Positions 38,035 through 47,438 of a stretch of DNA of 55,518 nt are shown here, piece by piece. Each line of letters begins with the position of its first letter. Positions within the stretch are counted from its first letter, which is position 1. The position numbers and the translations under genes are program-made. The notes under the pieces were generated by a model. It made no database searches. It worked only from the letters and a program-made list of their open reading frames with translations, and was not told where the DNA came from. The stretch comes from Rhodospirillaceae bacterium (lineage in GTDB: Bacteria; Pseudomonadota; Alphaproteobacteria; Rhodospirillales; Rhodospirillaceae), in assembly GCA_947476925.1 (NCBI GenBank), contig CANJSF010000022.1, positions 1-55,518 of the forward strand, written 5' to 3'.

Positions 38035-39144
38035 ATGGTCATCAAGTATCGCGGCGTGTGGATGACGTTTCACCGCTGGCTCGGGATCGTGCTGGGCATC
38101 ATCATCGCTGTTTTGGGCGTGTCGGGCTCGATCTTGGTGTTCGAGCAAGAGATCGACGCCGCGCTGAACCCGAAGCTCCTGCGCGTCGAAACCTCGGGCA
38201 ACTTCCAAAGTTTCGGTGCCATTGTTGCGGCAGCCGTGGACGCCCATCCCGGCTGGCAAGCACGATACTTGCAGCGCCATGGGGACGACCCACAGACCTC
38301 GGTCATGGTGATGTTGCGCGATGAATCGACCAGCGAAAAACAAGTATTCATCAATCCATATACGCTTGCAGTTCTGGGGGAACGCTCCGGGATGTCGGCC
38401 ATTGCGCTGGTACGTCACATTCATGGCGAGTTGTTGATGGGCGAGCCGGTGGGCAGCACTATTGTCGGGGTGTTCTCGTTTCTGTGCGTGGCCTTCTTCA
38501 CTGCAGGGATTTTGCTATGGTGGCCCGCCAAGGGGAGTTTGCGGCGCGCGCTGACACTCAGCGGTAACGCTGAGCCTAAGCGCATGATGCGCGAGTTGCA
38601 TAACGTCTTTGGCGCTTGGCCTGCCGTGTTCTTTCTGTTGGCCTCGATCACCGTGCCGCCGTTGGTATGGATGGGCTCTGGCCAAGCCCCGCAGCCGCCA
38701 AACTCAGCGGGGCCAACACGCGCAGAAAGACCAACCAGCCCGCTTCCCGACGCCGCTGCACCGCCGCAACCCCTGACGTGGGATCAAGCCGCCGCCTTCG
38801 CGGCCAGCGAAGCGCCTGGCCAATACGTGGGCCTTATTTTGCGGCAAGAGGGCCCGCGCGGCATTTACATGGTGCGCTTCTGGCCCGCCGGCGAGACAGC
38901 GGTTTCAAAACAAAGCAACATTATTATGCCGCTCGCGGGCGGACGTATCATCCGCGTGCAGCGCCCTGCGCCGTTTACACCGGCCTCGATTTACAAAACC
39001 GAATTCGCGGCCAACATTCACTCCGGCGCAATTTTGGGTGTGCCCGGACGATTAGTGATGTTCGCCGCCGGGCTTTTCTTGCCAGTGCTGTTTGTGACAG
39101 GACTGTTGATGTGGTGGTTGGGGCGACGAAGGAATGTCGCCTAA
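38035..39144 (+). CDS. PepSY-associated transmembrane protein
   Basis: The 369-residue inner-membrane protein has four predicted transmembrane segments (about 12-34, 140-162, 192-212 and 340-362) and a periplasmic PepSY-like region with HPGWQARYLQRH. HRWLGIVLGIIIAVLGVSGSILVF and ELHNVFGAWPAVFFLL match the PepSY_TM family, with conserved histidines possibly binding haem. Relatives (PiuB, FsrB) occur with siderophore receptors and some reduce ferric-siderophores; no receptor is near here. A Pro-rich insert lies at about 217-250. It overlaps the converging gltX stop by 4 bases. Confidence 0.85.
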   Translation: MVIKYRGVWMTFHRWLGIVLGIIIAVLGVSGSILVFEQEIDAALNPKLLRVETSGNFQSFGAIVAAAVDAHPGWQARYLQRHGDDPQTSVMVMLRDESTSEKQVFINPYTLAVLGERSGMSAIALVRHIHGELLMGEPVGSTIVGVFSFLCVAFFTAGILLWWPAKGSLRRALTLSGNAEPKRMMRELHNVFGAWPAVFFLLASITVPPLVWMGSGQAPQPPNSAGPTRAERPTSPLPDAAAPPQPLTWDQAAAFAASEAPGQYVGLILRQEGPRGIYMVRFWPAGETAVSKQSNIIMPLAGGRIIRVQRPAPFTPASIYKTEFAANIHSGAILGVPGRLVMFAAGLFLPVLFVTGLLMWWLGRRRNVA

Positions 39145-40499
39145 CCGGTAACCCCATTCAGCCGCTTCAGCACACGCTCGCGGCCAATCAACGGCAGCAG
39201 CAGTTTCAGTTCCGGGCCATGAGGCAGGCCTGTCAGCGCCAGGCGTAAGGGGAGGTAAAGCCCCTTCCCTTTGCGGCCCGAAGCGGTTTTGACTTTTTCG
39301 GTCCAAGCGCCCCAGGTGTTTTCGTCCCAAGGGCCCTCGGGCAATAACGGAATGGCTTGGGCGATGAATGTGGTATCTTCAATGCTGGGTGCCGCAGGCG
39401 CAAAGCATATGTGCCACCATCCGCTTGCCTCGGCGAATTTTTGCAAGTTGCCGCGCACCGCCAGCCAAAACGCTTCGCCGTGCGTGTTCAAGTCAGCCGC
39501 CGGCAAGCCCAACGCTTCAAGGCGCGGGCGCGCTACGTCATATGACAAGTCGTGCAACACTTTGGAATTGAGAAATTCCAAATCATGCGGATCGAACTTC
39601 GGTGTGGCGCGGCCAAAGTGTGAAATGTCGAACTCGGCGATCAGCTGGTCCATTGTGCTGCGCGCCTCAATCGCATCAGACGAACCGAGTTTGGCGACGA
39701 GGCTTGCGATAGACATTGGCTCTAGTCCGTTCTCGCGCAAATCTTGCAGCGACAACGAGCCCATGCGTTTGGACAAGCCCTTACCTTGGGCGTCGACCAG
39801 CAACGGCAAATGGCCGAATTGCGGCAATGGCAGGTCAGACAAAGCCTGCCAAATTTGGGTTTGGATGGCGGTGTTGGTGACGTGGTCTTCGCCACGCACG
39901 ATGTGAGTCATCGCCATGTCGATGTCATCGACGACGCTCGGCATCATGTACAAAAATGTGCCATCGACGCGCACGAGCACAGGGTCGCTGAGGTTTTCGC
40001 CCCGGTAGCTGCACGGGCCGCGAACGGCATCGTCCCAGGCAATCTCACCCGCCTGAATTTCGAAGCGCCAATGCGCTGTGCGCCCTTCGGCTTCAAAGCG
40101 CGCACGGTCGGCCTCGGAGATGGCATTGTCGGCGCGCTTGTATAACGGCGGCTTACCGGCTTTGAGCTGAAGCTTACGTTTGATCTCAAGTTCGTCGGCA
40201 GTCTCGTAACACGCATACAGGCGGTTCTGCGCCTTAAGCTTGTCGGTCGCGGCCACATACGAAGCCACGCGGGCGGATTGAAACTCTTGGCTATCCCACG
40301 TCAGGCCCAACCATTTTAAGTCTCGCTCAATCGCGGCGGTGAACTCGGGCCTTGAGCGCGCGGTATCAGTGTCGTCGATGCGCAGAATGAAACGGCCACC
40401 CATTTTGCGGGCATAGAGCCAGTTGATGACGGCAGGACGCGCATTGCCGATGTGCAGCAACCCCGTGGGGCTGGGTGCGAATCTAAACGTGGGAGTCAA
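39141..40499 (-). CDS. gltX: glutamyl-tRNA synthetase
   Basis: The 452-residue class I synthetase has the HIGH-type motif FAPSPTGLLHIGNARPA (about 6-22) and KMSKS-type motif GKGLSKRMGSLS (about 237). The C-terminal part (about 320-452) is somewhat divergent. Many alphaproteobacteria have two GltX enzymes, one able to charge tRNA-Gln for the amidotransferase route; whether this is that form cannot be told. It overlaps nadE upstream by 4 bases and ends tail-to-tail with the PepSY gene. Confidence 0.95.
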   Translation of the reverse strand: MTPTFRFAPSPTGLLHIGNARPAVINWLYARKMGGRFILRIDDTDTARSRPEFTAAIERDLKWLGLTWDSQEFQSARVASYVAATDKLKAQNRLYACYETADELEIKRKLQLKAGKPPLYKRADNAISEADRARFEAEGRTAHWRFEIQAGEIAWDDAVRGPCSYRGENLSDPVLVRVDGTFLYMMPSVVDDIDMAMTHIVRGEDHVTNTAIQTQIWQALSDLPLPQFGHLPLLVDAQGKGLSKRMGSLSLQDLRENGLEPMSIASLVAKLGSSDAIEARSTMDQLIAEFDISHFGRATPKFDPHDLEFLNSKVLHDLSYDVARPRLEALGLPAADLNTHGEAFWLAVRGNLQKFAEASGWWHICFAPAAPSIEDTTFIAQAIPLLPEGPWDENTWGAWTEKVKTASGRKGKGLYLPLRLALTGLPHGPELKLLLPLIGRERVLKRLNGVTG

Positions 40500-42178
40500 T
40501 TCTTCGCTCCATCATCCTGGAAACCATTGGTGATCGGATAACGGTAATCGCGCCCGAATGCCAGATGGGTGATCTTGACGCCGGGCGGAGCCTGACGCCG
40601 TTTGTACTCGGCGGTTTTGAGCATTTTGTAGACGCGGCGCACAACCGCCGCATCATAACCACGCGCGGCCACAGCAGCCACACCCTCGGCGTCTTCTATC
40701 AAACCATGGAGAATGGCATCGAGCACATCATAAGGCGGCAGCGTGTCTTGATCTTTTTGGTTGGGCTTCAACTCAGCCGTCGGTGGCTTGGTAATCACAT
40801 TCTCGGGCATCACCATGCCGGCGGGGCCCAACGCCCCTTCGGGTTTGTTCGCATTGCGCCATGTGGACAGCGCGAACACTGTGGTTTTGTAAACGTCCTT
40901 CAACACCGCATAGCCGCCGCACATGTCGCCGTACAAGGTGGCGTAGCCGGTCGACATTTCGCTTTTGTTGCCCGTCGAGAGCACCATTTTGCCAAACTTG
41001 TTCGACAGCGCCATGAGTGCCATGCCGCGAGCGCGCGACTGCAAATTTTCCTCGGTGATGTCGGCTTTCACGTCGGTGAAAAGCGGCTTGAGCATCGCAT
41101 CATAGGCGCTCATGGCGGGACCGATGTTGATAGTATCCAACCGCACGCCCAAAAGCTTCGCCACAGCGGCCGCATCATCCAAACTTTCTTGGCTGGTGTA
41201 AGGTGACGGCATCATGACGCAGTGAACTTTGTCGGGCCCCAGCGCATCGGCGGCGATGGCCGCGCAAATGGCGCTGTCGATTCCGCCAGACAGACCCAAC
41301 ACGACGCCGGGGAATTTGTTTTTGCGAACGTAGTCGCCTAGGCCCAGCATTAGGGCCTGGTAGGTGCTGGCCATTTTGTCCAGCGGCCTAGCCAGTGTTT
41401 GCGGCGCGCAACGCCAGCCGCCCTCACCTTTGGTCCACGCCGTGATGCACAACCCTTCGCGCCACGACGGCATTTGCACCGCGAGGCTGCGATCAGCATT
41501 AAGCACAAACGATGCACCGTCGAATACCAAATCATCCTGGCCGCAGATTTGATTCACGTAAACCAGCGGAAGATGAGTTTCGCTCACGCGTGCGACGGCA
41601 TGATTGAGACGAACGTCGGGTTTTTCCACATCGAACGGCGAGCCATTGGGGATGACCAACATTTCAGCGCCCGACTCTGCCAACGTTTCGGCGACATCCT
41701 CGAACCACATGTCCTCGCAGATCATCAACCCAATGCGCGCGCCGCGCACAACAACCGGGCCAGGCGCAGGTCCTGTTGCAAACACGCGCTGTTCATCAAA
41801 CACGCCGTAGTTGGGCAAGTGATGCTTGAAACGAACAGCCGAGATAACGCCGCCGTCGAGCACCAAACCAGCATTGAATGTTTTACCTGCATCCTTGCCA
41901 TCGCCACGCCACGGTGCGCCGACAATCAGCGCTGGCCCGCCATCGGCCGTGTCTTTGGCTAAATCAGTGGCCGCCTTTTGAACCGCATCCAAAAACGCCG
42001 GGCGATACACGAGATCCTCAGGCGGGTAGCCGCTGATCGACAGCTCGGGGAACACCACTAGGTCTGCTTTTAATTTTGCAGCGTCAGTGCGCGCGGCACG
42101 GATCAACGCCACGTTGCCAGCAATATCGCCGACCGTTGGGTCGATTTGCGCCAAAGCGATGGTCAGGCTTGTGGTCAT
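40496..42178 (-). CDS. nadE: glutamine-dependent NAD synthetase
   Basis: The 560-residue protein fuses an N-terminal nitrilase-type glutaminase to the C-terminal NAD synthetase. The glutaminase triad is Glu in LVVFPELSISGYPPEDL, Lys in RFKHHLPNYGVFDEQR and Cys in GLMICEDMWFED. The synthetase P-loop-like motif is GLSGGIDSAICAAIAADAL (about 295-313). It makes NAD from deamido-NAD with ammonia from glutamine. It lies between aroG (18 bases upstream) and gltX (4-base overlap) in one operon. Confidence 0.97.
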   Translation of the reverse strand: MTTSLTIALAQIDPTVGDIAGNVALIRAARTDAAKLKADLVVFPELSISGYPPEDLVYRPAFLDAVQKAATDLAKDTADGGPALIVGAPWRGDGKDAGKTFNAGLVLDGGVISAVRFKHHLPNYGVFDEQRVFATGPAPGPVVVRGARIGLMICEDMWFEDVAETLAESGAEMLVIPNGSPFDVEKPDVRLNHAVARVSETHLPLVYVNQICGQDDLVFDGASFVLNADRSLAVQMPSWREGLCITAWTKGEGGWRCAPQTLARPLDKMASTYQALMLGLGDYVRKNKFPGVVLGLSGGIDSAICAAIAADALGPDKVHCVMMPSPYTSQESLDDAAAVAKLLGVRLDTINIGPAMSAYDAMLKPLFTDVKADITEENLQSRARGMALMALSNKFGKMVLSTGNKSEMSTGYATLYGDMCGGYAVLKDVYKTTVFALSTWRNANKPEGALGPAGMVMPENVITKPPTAELKPNQKDQDTLPPYDVLDAILHGLIEDAEGVAAVAARGYDAAVVRRVYKMLKTAEYKRRQAPPGVKITHLAFGRDYRYPITNGFQDDGAKN

Positions 42179-42196
42179 CTGGGGCAGCAGCAGAAG

Positions 42197-43597
42197 CTAC
42201 TGTGCCGCAACGACTTGGTCCTTGCGCGATTGCAAGACCCGCGCGCGCTCGTCCTTGAGCATCTCCGCAATTAAGAATGCCAACTCCAAAGCCTGTGATG
42301 CGTTCAAACGCGGATCGCAGTGCGTGTGATAACGATCACCAAGTCTTTCATCGGTAATGGCCTGCGCGCCACCGGTGCATTCAGTGACATCCTTGCCAGT
42401 CATCTCGAAATGCACGCCACCGCCGTGGCTGCCTTCGGCGCCATGTACGCCAAAGAACGCTTTCACTTCGGCCAAAATGCGGTCGAACTGACGTGTCTTA
42501 TAGCCCGTGGCACTTTTGACTGTGTTGGCGTGCATCGGGTCGCACACCCAAACCACATGGCGGCCTTCGCGCTTCACCGCGCGGATCAGCGCTGGCAGAT
42601 TTTCGGCAACCTTCTCCGCACCCATACGGCTGATGAGTGTCAGGCGGCCGGCTTCATTTTTCGGGTTCAGCGCATCGCACAGCGCCAACAAATCATCGGG
42701 CTTCACCGATGGGCCAATTTTCACGCCGATCGGATTGTTGATCCCTTTGAAGTACTCAACATGCGCGCCGTCGAGCTGGCGCGTGCGCTCGCCGATCCAC
42801 ACCATATGCGCCGAGCAGGCGTACCATTGGCCGGTGGTGGAATCGATGCGCGTGAGCGCTTCTTCATAGGGTAGCAACAACGCTTCGTGCGAGGTGTAAA
42901 ACTCGGTCTCGCGAATTTGCGGAACGGTCTCGCCGGTCAGCCCGCAGGCTTCCATGAACCCCAATGTTTCCTGAATGCGATCAGCGAAGCGGCGGTACTT
43001 CTCAACCTGCACTTCGTCCTTCACAAATCCCAGTGTCCACTGATGCACCTTATGCAAGTCAGCGTAGCCGCCCTGAGCAAAGGCCCGCAGTAAGTTGAGT
43101 GTTGCGGCCGATTGATTATAGGCTTGAATCATCCTTTGGGGGTCGGGCGTGCGCGCTTCGGGTGTGAAGTCCATGCCATTGACGTTGTCGCCACGGTACG
43201 AGGGCAACTCGACGCCGTTGATGACTTCCGTGCCCGACGAACGCGGTTTGGCGAACTGGCCAGCTAAGCGACCAACTTTGACGATGGGCATGGCCGCACC
43301 AAACGTCATCACCACGGCCATTTGCAAAAGCACGCGGAAGGTATCGCGGATGTTATCGGGGTGGAATTCGGCAAAGCTTTCCGCGCAATCGCCACCTTGC
43401 AGCAAAAAAGCATTGCCGTCGGCCACGCGCGCAAGCGCTGCTTTCAAGCGCCGCGCCTCACCGGCAAACACCAGCGGCGGGTAGTTGCGCAGTGTCTTTT
43501 CGGCAGCCTCCAATGCAGCCTTATCCGGATACTCCGGAACCTGCTGGATCGGTTTGGTGCGCCAACTATCGCGGTTCCACTTCAACGCGGTCGCCAT
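42197..43597 (-). CDS. aroG: class II 3-deoxy-7-phosphoheptulonate synthase
   Basis: The 466-residue enzyme is the plant/actinobacterial-type (AroA-II) DAHP synthase, first step of aromatic amino acid synthesis. [19 protein letters not shown] opens the protein; then [15 protein letters not shown] (metal-site Cys) and [10 protein letters not shown], with [12 protein letters not shown], follow. Class II enzymes are not homologous in detail to E. coli AroF/G/H. It is first in the aroG-nadE-gltX operon. The ATG follows GAGGGTAAA. Confidence 0.95.
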   Translation of the reverse strand: MATALKWNRDSWRTKPIQQVPEYPDKAALEAAEKTLRNYPPLVFAGEARRLKAALARVADGNAFLLQGGDCAESFAEFHPDNIRDTFRVLLQMAVVMTFGAAMPIVKVGRLAGQFAKPRSSGTEVINGVELPSYRGDNVNGMDFTPEARTPDPQRMIQAYNQSAATLNLLRAFAQGGYADLHKVHQWTLGFVKDEVQVEKYRRFADRIQETLGFMEACGLTGETVPQIRETEFYTSHEALLLPYEEALTRIDSTTGQWYACSAHMVWIGERTRQLDGAHVEYFKGINNPIGVKIGPSVKPDDLLALCDALNPKNEAGRLTLISRMGAEKVAENLPALIRAVKREGRHVVWVCDPMHANTVKSATGYKTRQFDRILAEVKAFFGVHGAEGSHGGGVHFEMTGKDVTECTGGAQAITDERLGDRYHTHCDPRLNASQALELAFLIAEMLKDERARVLQSRKDQVVAAQ

Positions 43598-43624
43598 TTT
43601 ACCCTCGGTTCAAAACGAGGCGGT

Positions 43625-43632
43625 GATATAGC
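43625..43632 (-). promoter_or_regulatory. candidate -10 element of the aroG operon
   Basis: The minus strand reads GCTATATC, an exact fit to the alphaproteobacterial -10 pattern GCTANAWC, 28 bases before the aroG ATG. No clear -35 partner is visible. An inverted repeat CCTCG/CGAGG lies between it and the start codon. Confidence 0.35.
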
Positions 43633-43747
43633 CTTCAAGGGGCAGAATTACCAGCCACCCGGCCCAGAAATTAACCTTTTCCAATGGTCGGCGCGCACTA
43701 AACTGCCGCGTTTGGCATGATATGGCCCAGGCTGAAGGAGGCTGACG

Positions 43748-44221
43748 ATGCGAGCCCTCGCGACCACCATGGCGCTGATCTTGATGTCGGCTCCCGCAAT
43801 TTGTGCCGAACCTGCCGACGTCCTGGTCAAAGCTGAACAAGCCTTCAGCAAACGATCCGTCGAAGTCGGCTTTGTCGCCGCCATGAGCGAGGTATTGGCC
43901 GACGAAGCGGTGGTGCTGCAAGACGGCAGCAAGCCTGTGGTTGGCAAAGCTGCCGTATTAAAAGCTCGCGCGGAAGGCTGGCCACCCTTTGAAGCCAAGG
44001 CCGTTCTTACATGGGAGCCTTCAGCGGCAACAATTTCGAAAAGCGGTGATCTCGGTTTCACCTTTGGCCTTTATACCTTCGCTTATGTTGCGAAAGACGG
44101 GACGCCAAAATCTGCACGCGGGTCTTATGCAACCGTGTGGAAAAAGAATGCTGCCGGCACGTGGAAAGTTGTGCTCGACACCGGCACCGAAGGCCTGGAA
44201 CCGTCGCCGGCAAAAAACTAA
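43748..44221 (+). CDS. secreted NTF2-like/DUF4440-type protein
   Basis: The 157-residue protein has a signal peptide (MRALATTMALILMSAPAICA) and a single NTF2/SnoaL-like fold: VLVKAEQAFSKRSVEVGFVAAMSEVLADEAVVLQDG and the C-terminal YATVWKKNAAGTWKVVLDTG. Such proteins bind small ligands or act as subunits, and no catalytic role is evident. GGAGG precedes the ATG. It is divergent from aroG and converges on the SRPBCC gene (7-base gap). Confidence 0.75.
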   Translation: MRALATTMALILMSAPAICAEPADVLVKAEQAFSKRSVEVGFVAAMSEVLADEAVVLQDGSKPVVGKAAVLKARAEGWPPFEAKAVLTWEPSAATISKSGDLGFTFGLYTFAYVAKDGTPKSARGSYATVWKKNAAGTWKVVLDTGTEGLEPSPAKN

Positions 44222-44228
44222 CGGTCCC

Positions 44229-44771
44229 TTAGTCGACTTTACCGTTCAGCATCAAATCCACCAGGCGTTTGTGCTGCTCGCCAATCACACTATCGACGGC
44301 GCTCGACATCTCTTTTAAATCAAACCGCGCATAGCCGCCGACGACATAATCGAAATCAATCGTCGTTGTTCCCTCTTCGCCGGGCTTCATGCGCATGGTC
44401 AGCGTGCCGGCGATACCCTCCCCTTGCAGCGGGCCAAACCCACCTGAGAGCCGCAGCATTTTTCCGGGGGCCGCATAAATCACGCGGGCATGTTCGGCGA
44501 AACCACCACCGGGCAGCTTCTCGCAAAAGCATCCGCCGGGCTCTGCCCTGAGCGAAAAATTGGCCGCATCACCCGACCAGCTGTGGGATTTGCTCCACCA
44601 CCGTTCGGGATGAAGCATCTGCGCCCAGATCGCGTCGGGCGTTGCTGCGACCTTGGAACTGAATGTGACGCTGAAACCGCCCGGGGTACTTTCGACCACG
44701 CGAGCTTCAGCGCTGGTGGTCAGCGCCATAACCAGTATCGCGGCCACGCAGTAACCGACTGCCTTTTGCAT
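44229..44771 (-). CDS. exported SRPBCC (START-like) domain protein
   Basis: From the ATG at 44771 (GAGG upstream) the product is 180 residues. It has a signal peptide (MQKAVGYCVAAILVMALTTSAEA) and an SRPBCC/AHSA1-like fold (TPDAIWAQMLHPERWWSKSHSWSGDAANFSL). Such folds bind hydrophobic ligands. It is divergent from tetR, and one palindromic operator lies between its -35 and -10, so TetR control is very likely. The ligand is unknown. Confidence 0.82.
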   Translation of the reverse strand: MQKAVGYCVAAILVMALTTSAEARVVESTPGGFSVTFSSKVAATPDAIWAQMLHPERWWSKSHSWSGDAANFSLRAEPGGCFCEKLPGGGFAEHARVIYAAPGKMLRLSGGFGPLQGEGIAGTLTMRMKPGEEGTTTIDFDYVVGGYARFDLKEMSSAVDSVIGEQHKRLVDLMLNGKVD

Positions 44772-44807
44772 GTGAGACCTCGTTGCAAATTCCCTTTGGC
44801 GGAAGCA

Positions 44808-44835
44808 ATTATCACTTGATTGATCATTCAATCAA
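44808..44835 (-). promoter_or_regulatory. promoter of the SRPBCC gene
   Basis: TTGATT (44835-44830) and GATAAT (44813-44808) on the minus strand are 16 bases apart, with a leader of about 30 bases. The spacer is almost filled by the operator palindrome. Confidence 0.55.
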
Positions 44836-44836
44836 G
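44815..44836. promoter_or_regulatory. TetR operator (perfect palindrome)
   Basis: CTTGATTGA, centre TCAT, TCAATCAAG: 9-base perfect arms in a 22-base site between the divergent SRPBCC and tetR genes. The size fits one or two TetR-family dimers. It overlaps the -35 to -10 region of the SRPBCC promoter, and lies just upstream of AT-rich -10-like TATACA (44845-44850) for tetR. Confidence 0.8.
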
Positions 44837-44873
44837 CTTAGATTTATACAATAGAGCCTTGGAAGCCGAGACC

Positions 44874-45482
44874 ATGAGCCCCGATACACGCACCAAAATC
44901 ATCATGACAGCCATGGAGCTGTTTTGGGACAAAGGCTACGGCTCGACATCGGTGGCCGACATTCTCAGCCGTTCACAAATTCACAGCGGCAGCCTGTACC
45001 ACTTCTTCCCCGGCAAGCAGGATGTGCTGGTCGGCGTGCTTGAATTCTACCGCGACAAAATCGAGGAATGGCTGCTCGCGCCGATTTGGAGCGCGGTCAC
45101 CGACCCGATTGAGCGCATCTTCGGGCTGCTGAATGGCTACCGCACACAGTTGCTCACAACCGATTTCGCATATGGCTGCCCGATTGGTAACTTGGCGCTG
45201 GAATTGCATGAGCCCGACCCAAAGGTCCGCCAGCTGTTGGCCGCAAATTTTACGAACTGGACAACCGCAATTGAAGGCTGCCTTGATGCAGCGGCTGAGC
45301 GCCTTCCCCCAAACACAGATCGACGGGCCTTGGCGGAATACATTCTGACCGTGATGGAAGGTGCAGTGATGCAAGCGCGTTCTTTTCGTGACATCGGTCC
45401 ATTCGACCGAAATGTTGCGATGTTGCGTCAGCACATCGACTTGCTCGCATCCCAGGTGCGAGCCGAATTCGTGAAAGTGTAG
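44874..45482 (+). CDS. TetR family transcriptional regulator
   Basis: From the ATG at 44874 the product is 202 residues. The N-terminal TetR HTH (TRTKIIMTAMELFWDKGYGSTSVADILSRSQIHSGSLYHFFPGKQDVL) is intact. The C-terminal domain begins with LEFYRDKIEEWL and contains GCPIGNLALEL, as in the AcuR/YxaF-like group that responds to small reactive or organic compounds. It probably represses itself and the divergent SRPBCC gene, and perhaps the DUF1761 gene 17 bases downstream. An in-frame start at 44820 lies inside the operator and is rejected. Confidence 0.9.
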   Translation: MSPDTRTKIIMTAMELFWDKGYGSTSVADILSRSQIHSGSLYHFFPGKQDVLVGVLEFYRDKIEEWLLAPIWSAVTDPIERIFGLLNGYRTQLLTTDFAYGCPIGNLALELHEPDPKVRQLLAANFTNWTTAIEGCLDAAAERLPPNTDRRALAEYILTVMEGAVMQARSFRDIGPFDRNVAMLRQHIDLLASQVRAEFVKV

Positions 45483-45499
45483 AAAAAGGGGAGGCGAAT

Positions 45500-45895
45500 A
45501 TGGAACTCAATTGGATAGCCGTGATCGTTGCCGGGGCATCGTCACTTGTGCTCGGCGCTATATGGTATGCTCCGCCCGTGTTTGGCAAAAAGTGGATGGC
45601 GCTGGCAGGCTTGACGGAAGAGCAAACTCGATCGGGCTCGATGCCGGTTATATTTGGCGGCGCGTTTGCTTTGTCTGTCTTTGCCGCTGCTGTGTTCTCG
45701 ATGTTTTTAGGGCCCAAGCCTGCACTTGCGTTTGCACTGGGCGCGGGGTCGTCCGCCGGGCTGTTTTGGGTCGCAGGGGGCTTGGGGATTAACTATCTCT
45801 TCGAGCGCAAGCCGCTGGGATTATTCCTCATCAACGGCGGATACTTTACCGTTCAATTCACGCTGATCGGATTGTTCCTGAGCGTGCTGGGCTAG
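45500..45895 (+). CDS. DUF1761 membrane protein
   Basis: The 131-residue protein has four predicted transmembrane helices. MELNWIAVIVAGASSLVLGAIWYAPPVFGKKWMALAGLT is the family start, with the conserved WY-P and G-K-W positions. Function is unknown. GGGAGG precedes the ATG. It lies 17 bases after tetR on the same strand and shares its stop codon bases with the converging gor (CTAG). Confidence 0.85.
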   Translation: MELNWIAVIVAGASSLVLGAIWYAPPVFGKKWMALAGLTEEQTRSGSMPVIFGGAFALSVFAAAVFSMFLGPKPALAFALGAGSSAGLFWVAGGLGINYLFERKPLGLFLINGGYFTVQFTLIGLFLSVLG

Positions 45896-47268
45896 GCCGT
45901 CTCGCCGCCCGGCGTGGGCGTGTTGATGGGCTCACGCATGGTCACAAATTCTTCGGCGGCGGTCGGATGAATACCGACCGTGGCATCGAATTGTGCTTTG
46001 GTGGCGCCGGCTTTCAGTGCAACGGCGAGGCCTTGGATAATCTCAGGCGCATCATCGCCCACCATATGGCAGCCCAAAACGCGGTCTGATTTTTTATCGA
46101 CCACCAGTTTCATCATCGTGCGCTGATCGCGGCCCGAGAGCGTGTGCACCATTGGCCGAAACGAGGTCCGGAAAATTGCGACGTCGTGGGTTTTGCGCGC
46201 ATCTTCTTCGGATAAACCTACTACGCACACCGGTGGCTGGCTGAACACGGCCGAAGCCACGAGGTTATACTCCATGCGCATCGGGTTTTTGTTGAACTGC
46301 GTTTCGGCAAACATACGCCCTTCGTTGATGGCCACGGGCGTCAGATTAATGCGATCAGTCACATCGCCCAGCGCAAAGATGTTTTGAACCGTTGTGCCGC
46401 TCCAGCCATCGACCACCACGGCACCTCGCTCATTCATTCTCACGCCCGTTTCTTTGAGCCCGAGCCCGGAAGTGTTGGGCGCGCGACCCGTGGCGCACAT
46501 CACGGCGTCGGCGGCCAGGGTCGTACCGTTGTCGAGCACGACGGTGTATTCGGAAGCCGCTTTGGCGACTGATATGATTTTCCGGCCCGCATACAGCGTC
46601 ATGCCTTTTTTGGCCAGTTCGCTTTGCATATGAGCGCGCACGTCCGCATCAAAACCACGCAGCACTTGATCGGCGCGAAACACCAAATGCACCTCAGAGC
46701 CCAAGGCGCGGAAGATGCCGGCAAATTCCAACGCAATATAACCGCCGCCAAAAATTACAATGCGTTGCGGACGTTGCTGCAGGTCCAGCGCTTCGTTGGA
46801 GGTAATCATCAGTTCGCGACCAGGAATGTCGGGCACGACGGGCCAACCGCCGGTCGCAATGAGAATTTTCGCGGCGGTTAGTCGCTTGCCATTCACCTCG
46901 ACCGTGTGGGCATCAGCCAACACGCCACGACCTTCGACCAGGGTGTTGCCGGCGTTCGAGAGCAAGTTGCGATAGGCCACTTCTAAGCGGTCGAGTTCTT
47001 TGTCTTTGGCCGCGATCAGCTTTGACCAATCGTGTGTCGCGCCCTCGACGCTCCAGCCGAAACCGAGAGCGTCATCGAGTGCCTCACCAAAATGCGCGCC
47101 CATGACCAAGAGTTTTTTGGGTACGCAACCGCGCATCACACACGTGCCGCCAATGCGCGAGCTTTCGATGACGGCGACCTTCGCCCCATACTTGCCCGCC
47201 ATGCGGCTGGCGCGCACGCCGCCCGAGCCAGCTCCGAGGGTAATGAGGTCAAAGTCAAAGCGGGACAT
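45892..47268 (-). CDS. gor: glutathione-disulfide reductase
   Basis: The 458-residue flavoprotein has an N-terminal FAD motif (LITLGAGSGGVRASRMA) and the redox-active disulfide Cys43-Cys48 (GGTCVMRGCVPKKLL). The NADPH-binding GGGYIALEFAGIFRALG follows, and the C-terminal catalytic HPTAAEE supplies His-Glu to the other subunit. It keeps glutathione reduced for the GrxC and GrxD glutaredoxins in this window. The 170 bases upstream hold a small hairpin GCCTAT-cgca-ATAGGC (47353-47368) and no confident promoter. Confidence 0.95.
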   Translation of the reverse strand: MSRFDFDLITLGAGSGGVRASRMAGKYGAKVAVIESSRIGGTCVMRGCVPKKLLVMGAHFGEALDDALGFGWSVEGATHDWSKLIAAKDKELDRLEVAYRNLLSNAGNTLVEGRGVLADAHTVEVNGKRLTAAKILIATGGWPVVPDIPGRELMITSNEALDLQQRPQRIVIFGGGYIALEFAGIFRALGSEVHLVFRADQVLRGFDADVRAHMQSELAKKGMTLYAGRKIISVAKAASEYTVVLDNGTTLAADAVMCATGRAPNTSGLGLKETGVRMNERGAVVVDGWSGTTVQNIFALGDVTDRINLTPVAINEGRMFAETQFNKNPMRMEYNLVASAVFSQPPVCVVGLSEEDARKTHDVAIFRTSFRPMVHTLSGRDQRTMMKLVVDKKSDRVLGCHMVGDDAPEIIQGLAVALKAGATKAQFDATVGIHPTAAEEFVTMREPINTPTPGGETA

Positions 47269-47438
47269 GCAGGCTGAATTCCAGTGGTTTTGGGGGGCTC
47301 AAGGCCAGCAAATACGCCATTTTTGGAGCACAAAGTAAAATAAGTCGAAATAGCCTATCGCAATAGGCAACCTAAACTATTGGTTGTACGTTTGTGACAC
47401 AGATTTGGGGTTGGGCCGGTAGAAGACTGAACCATTAA

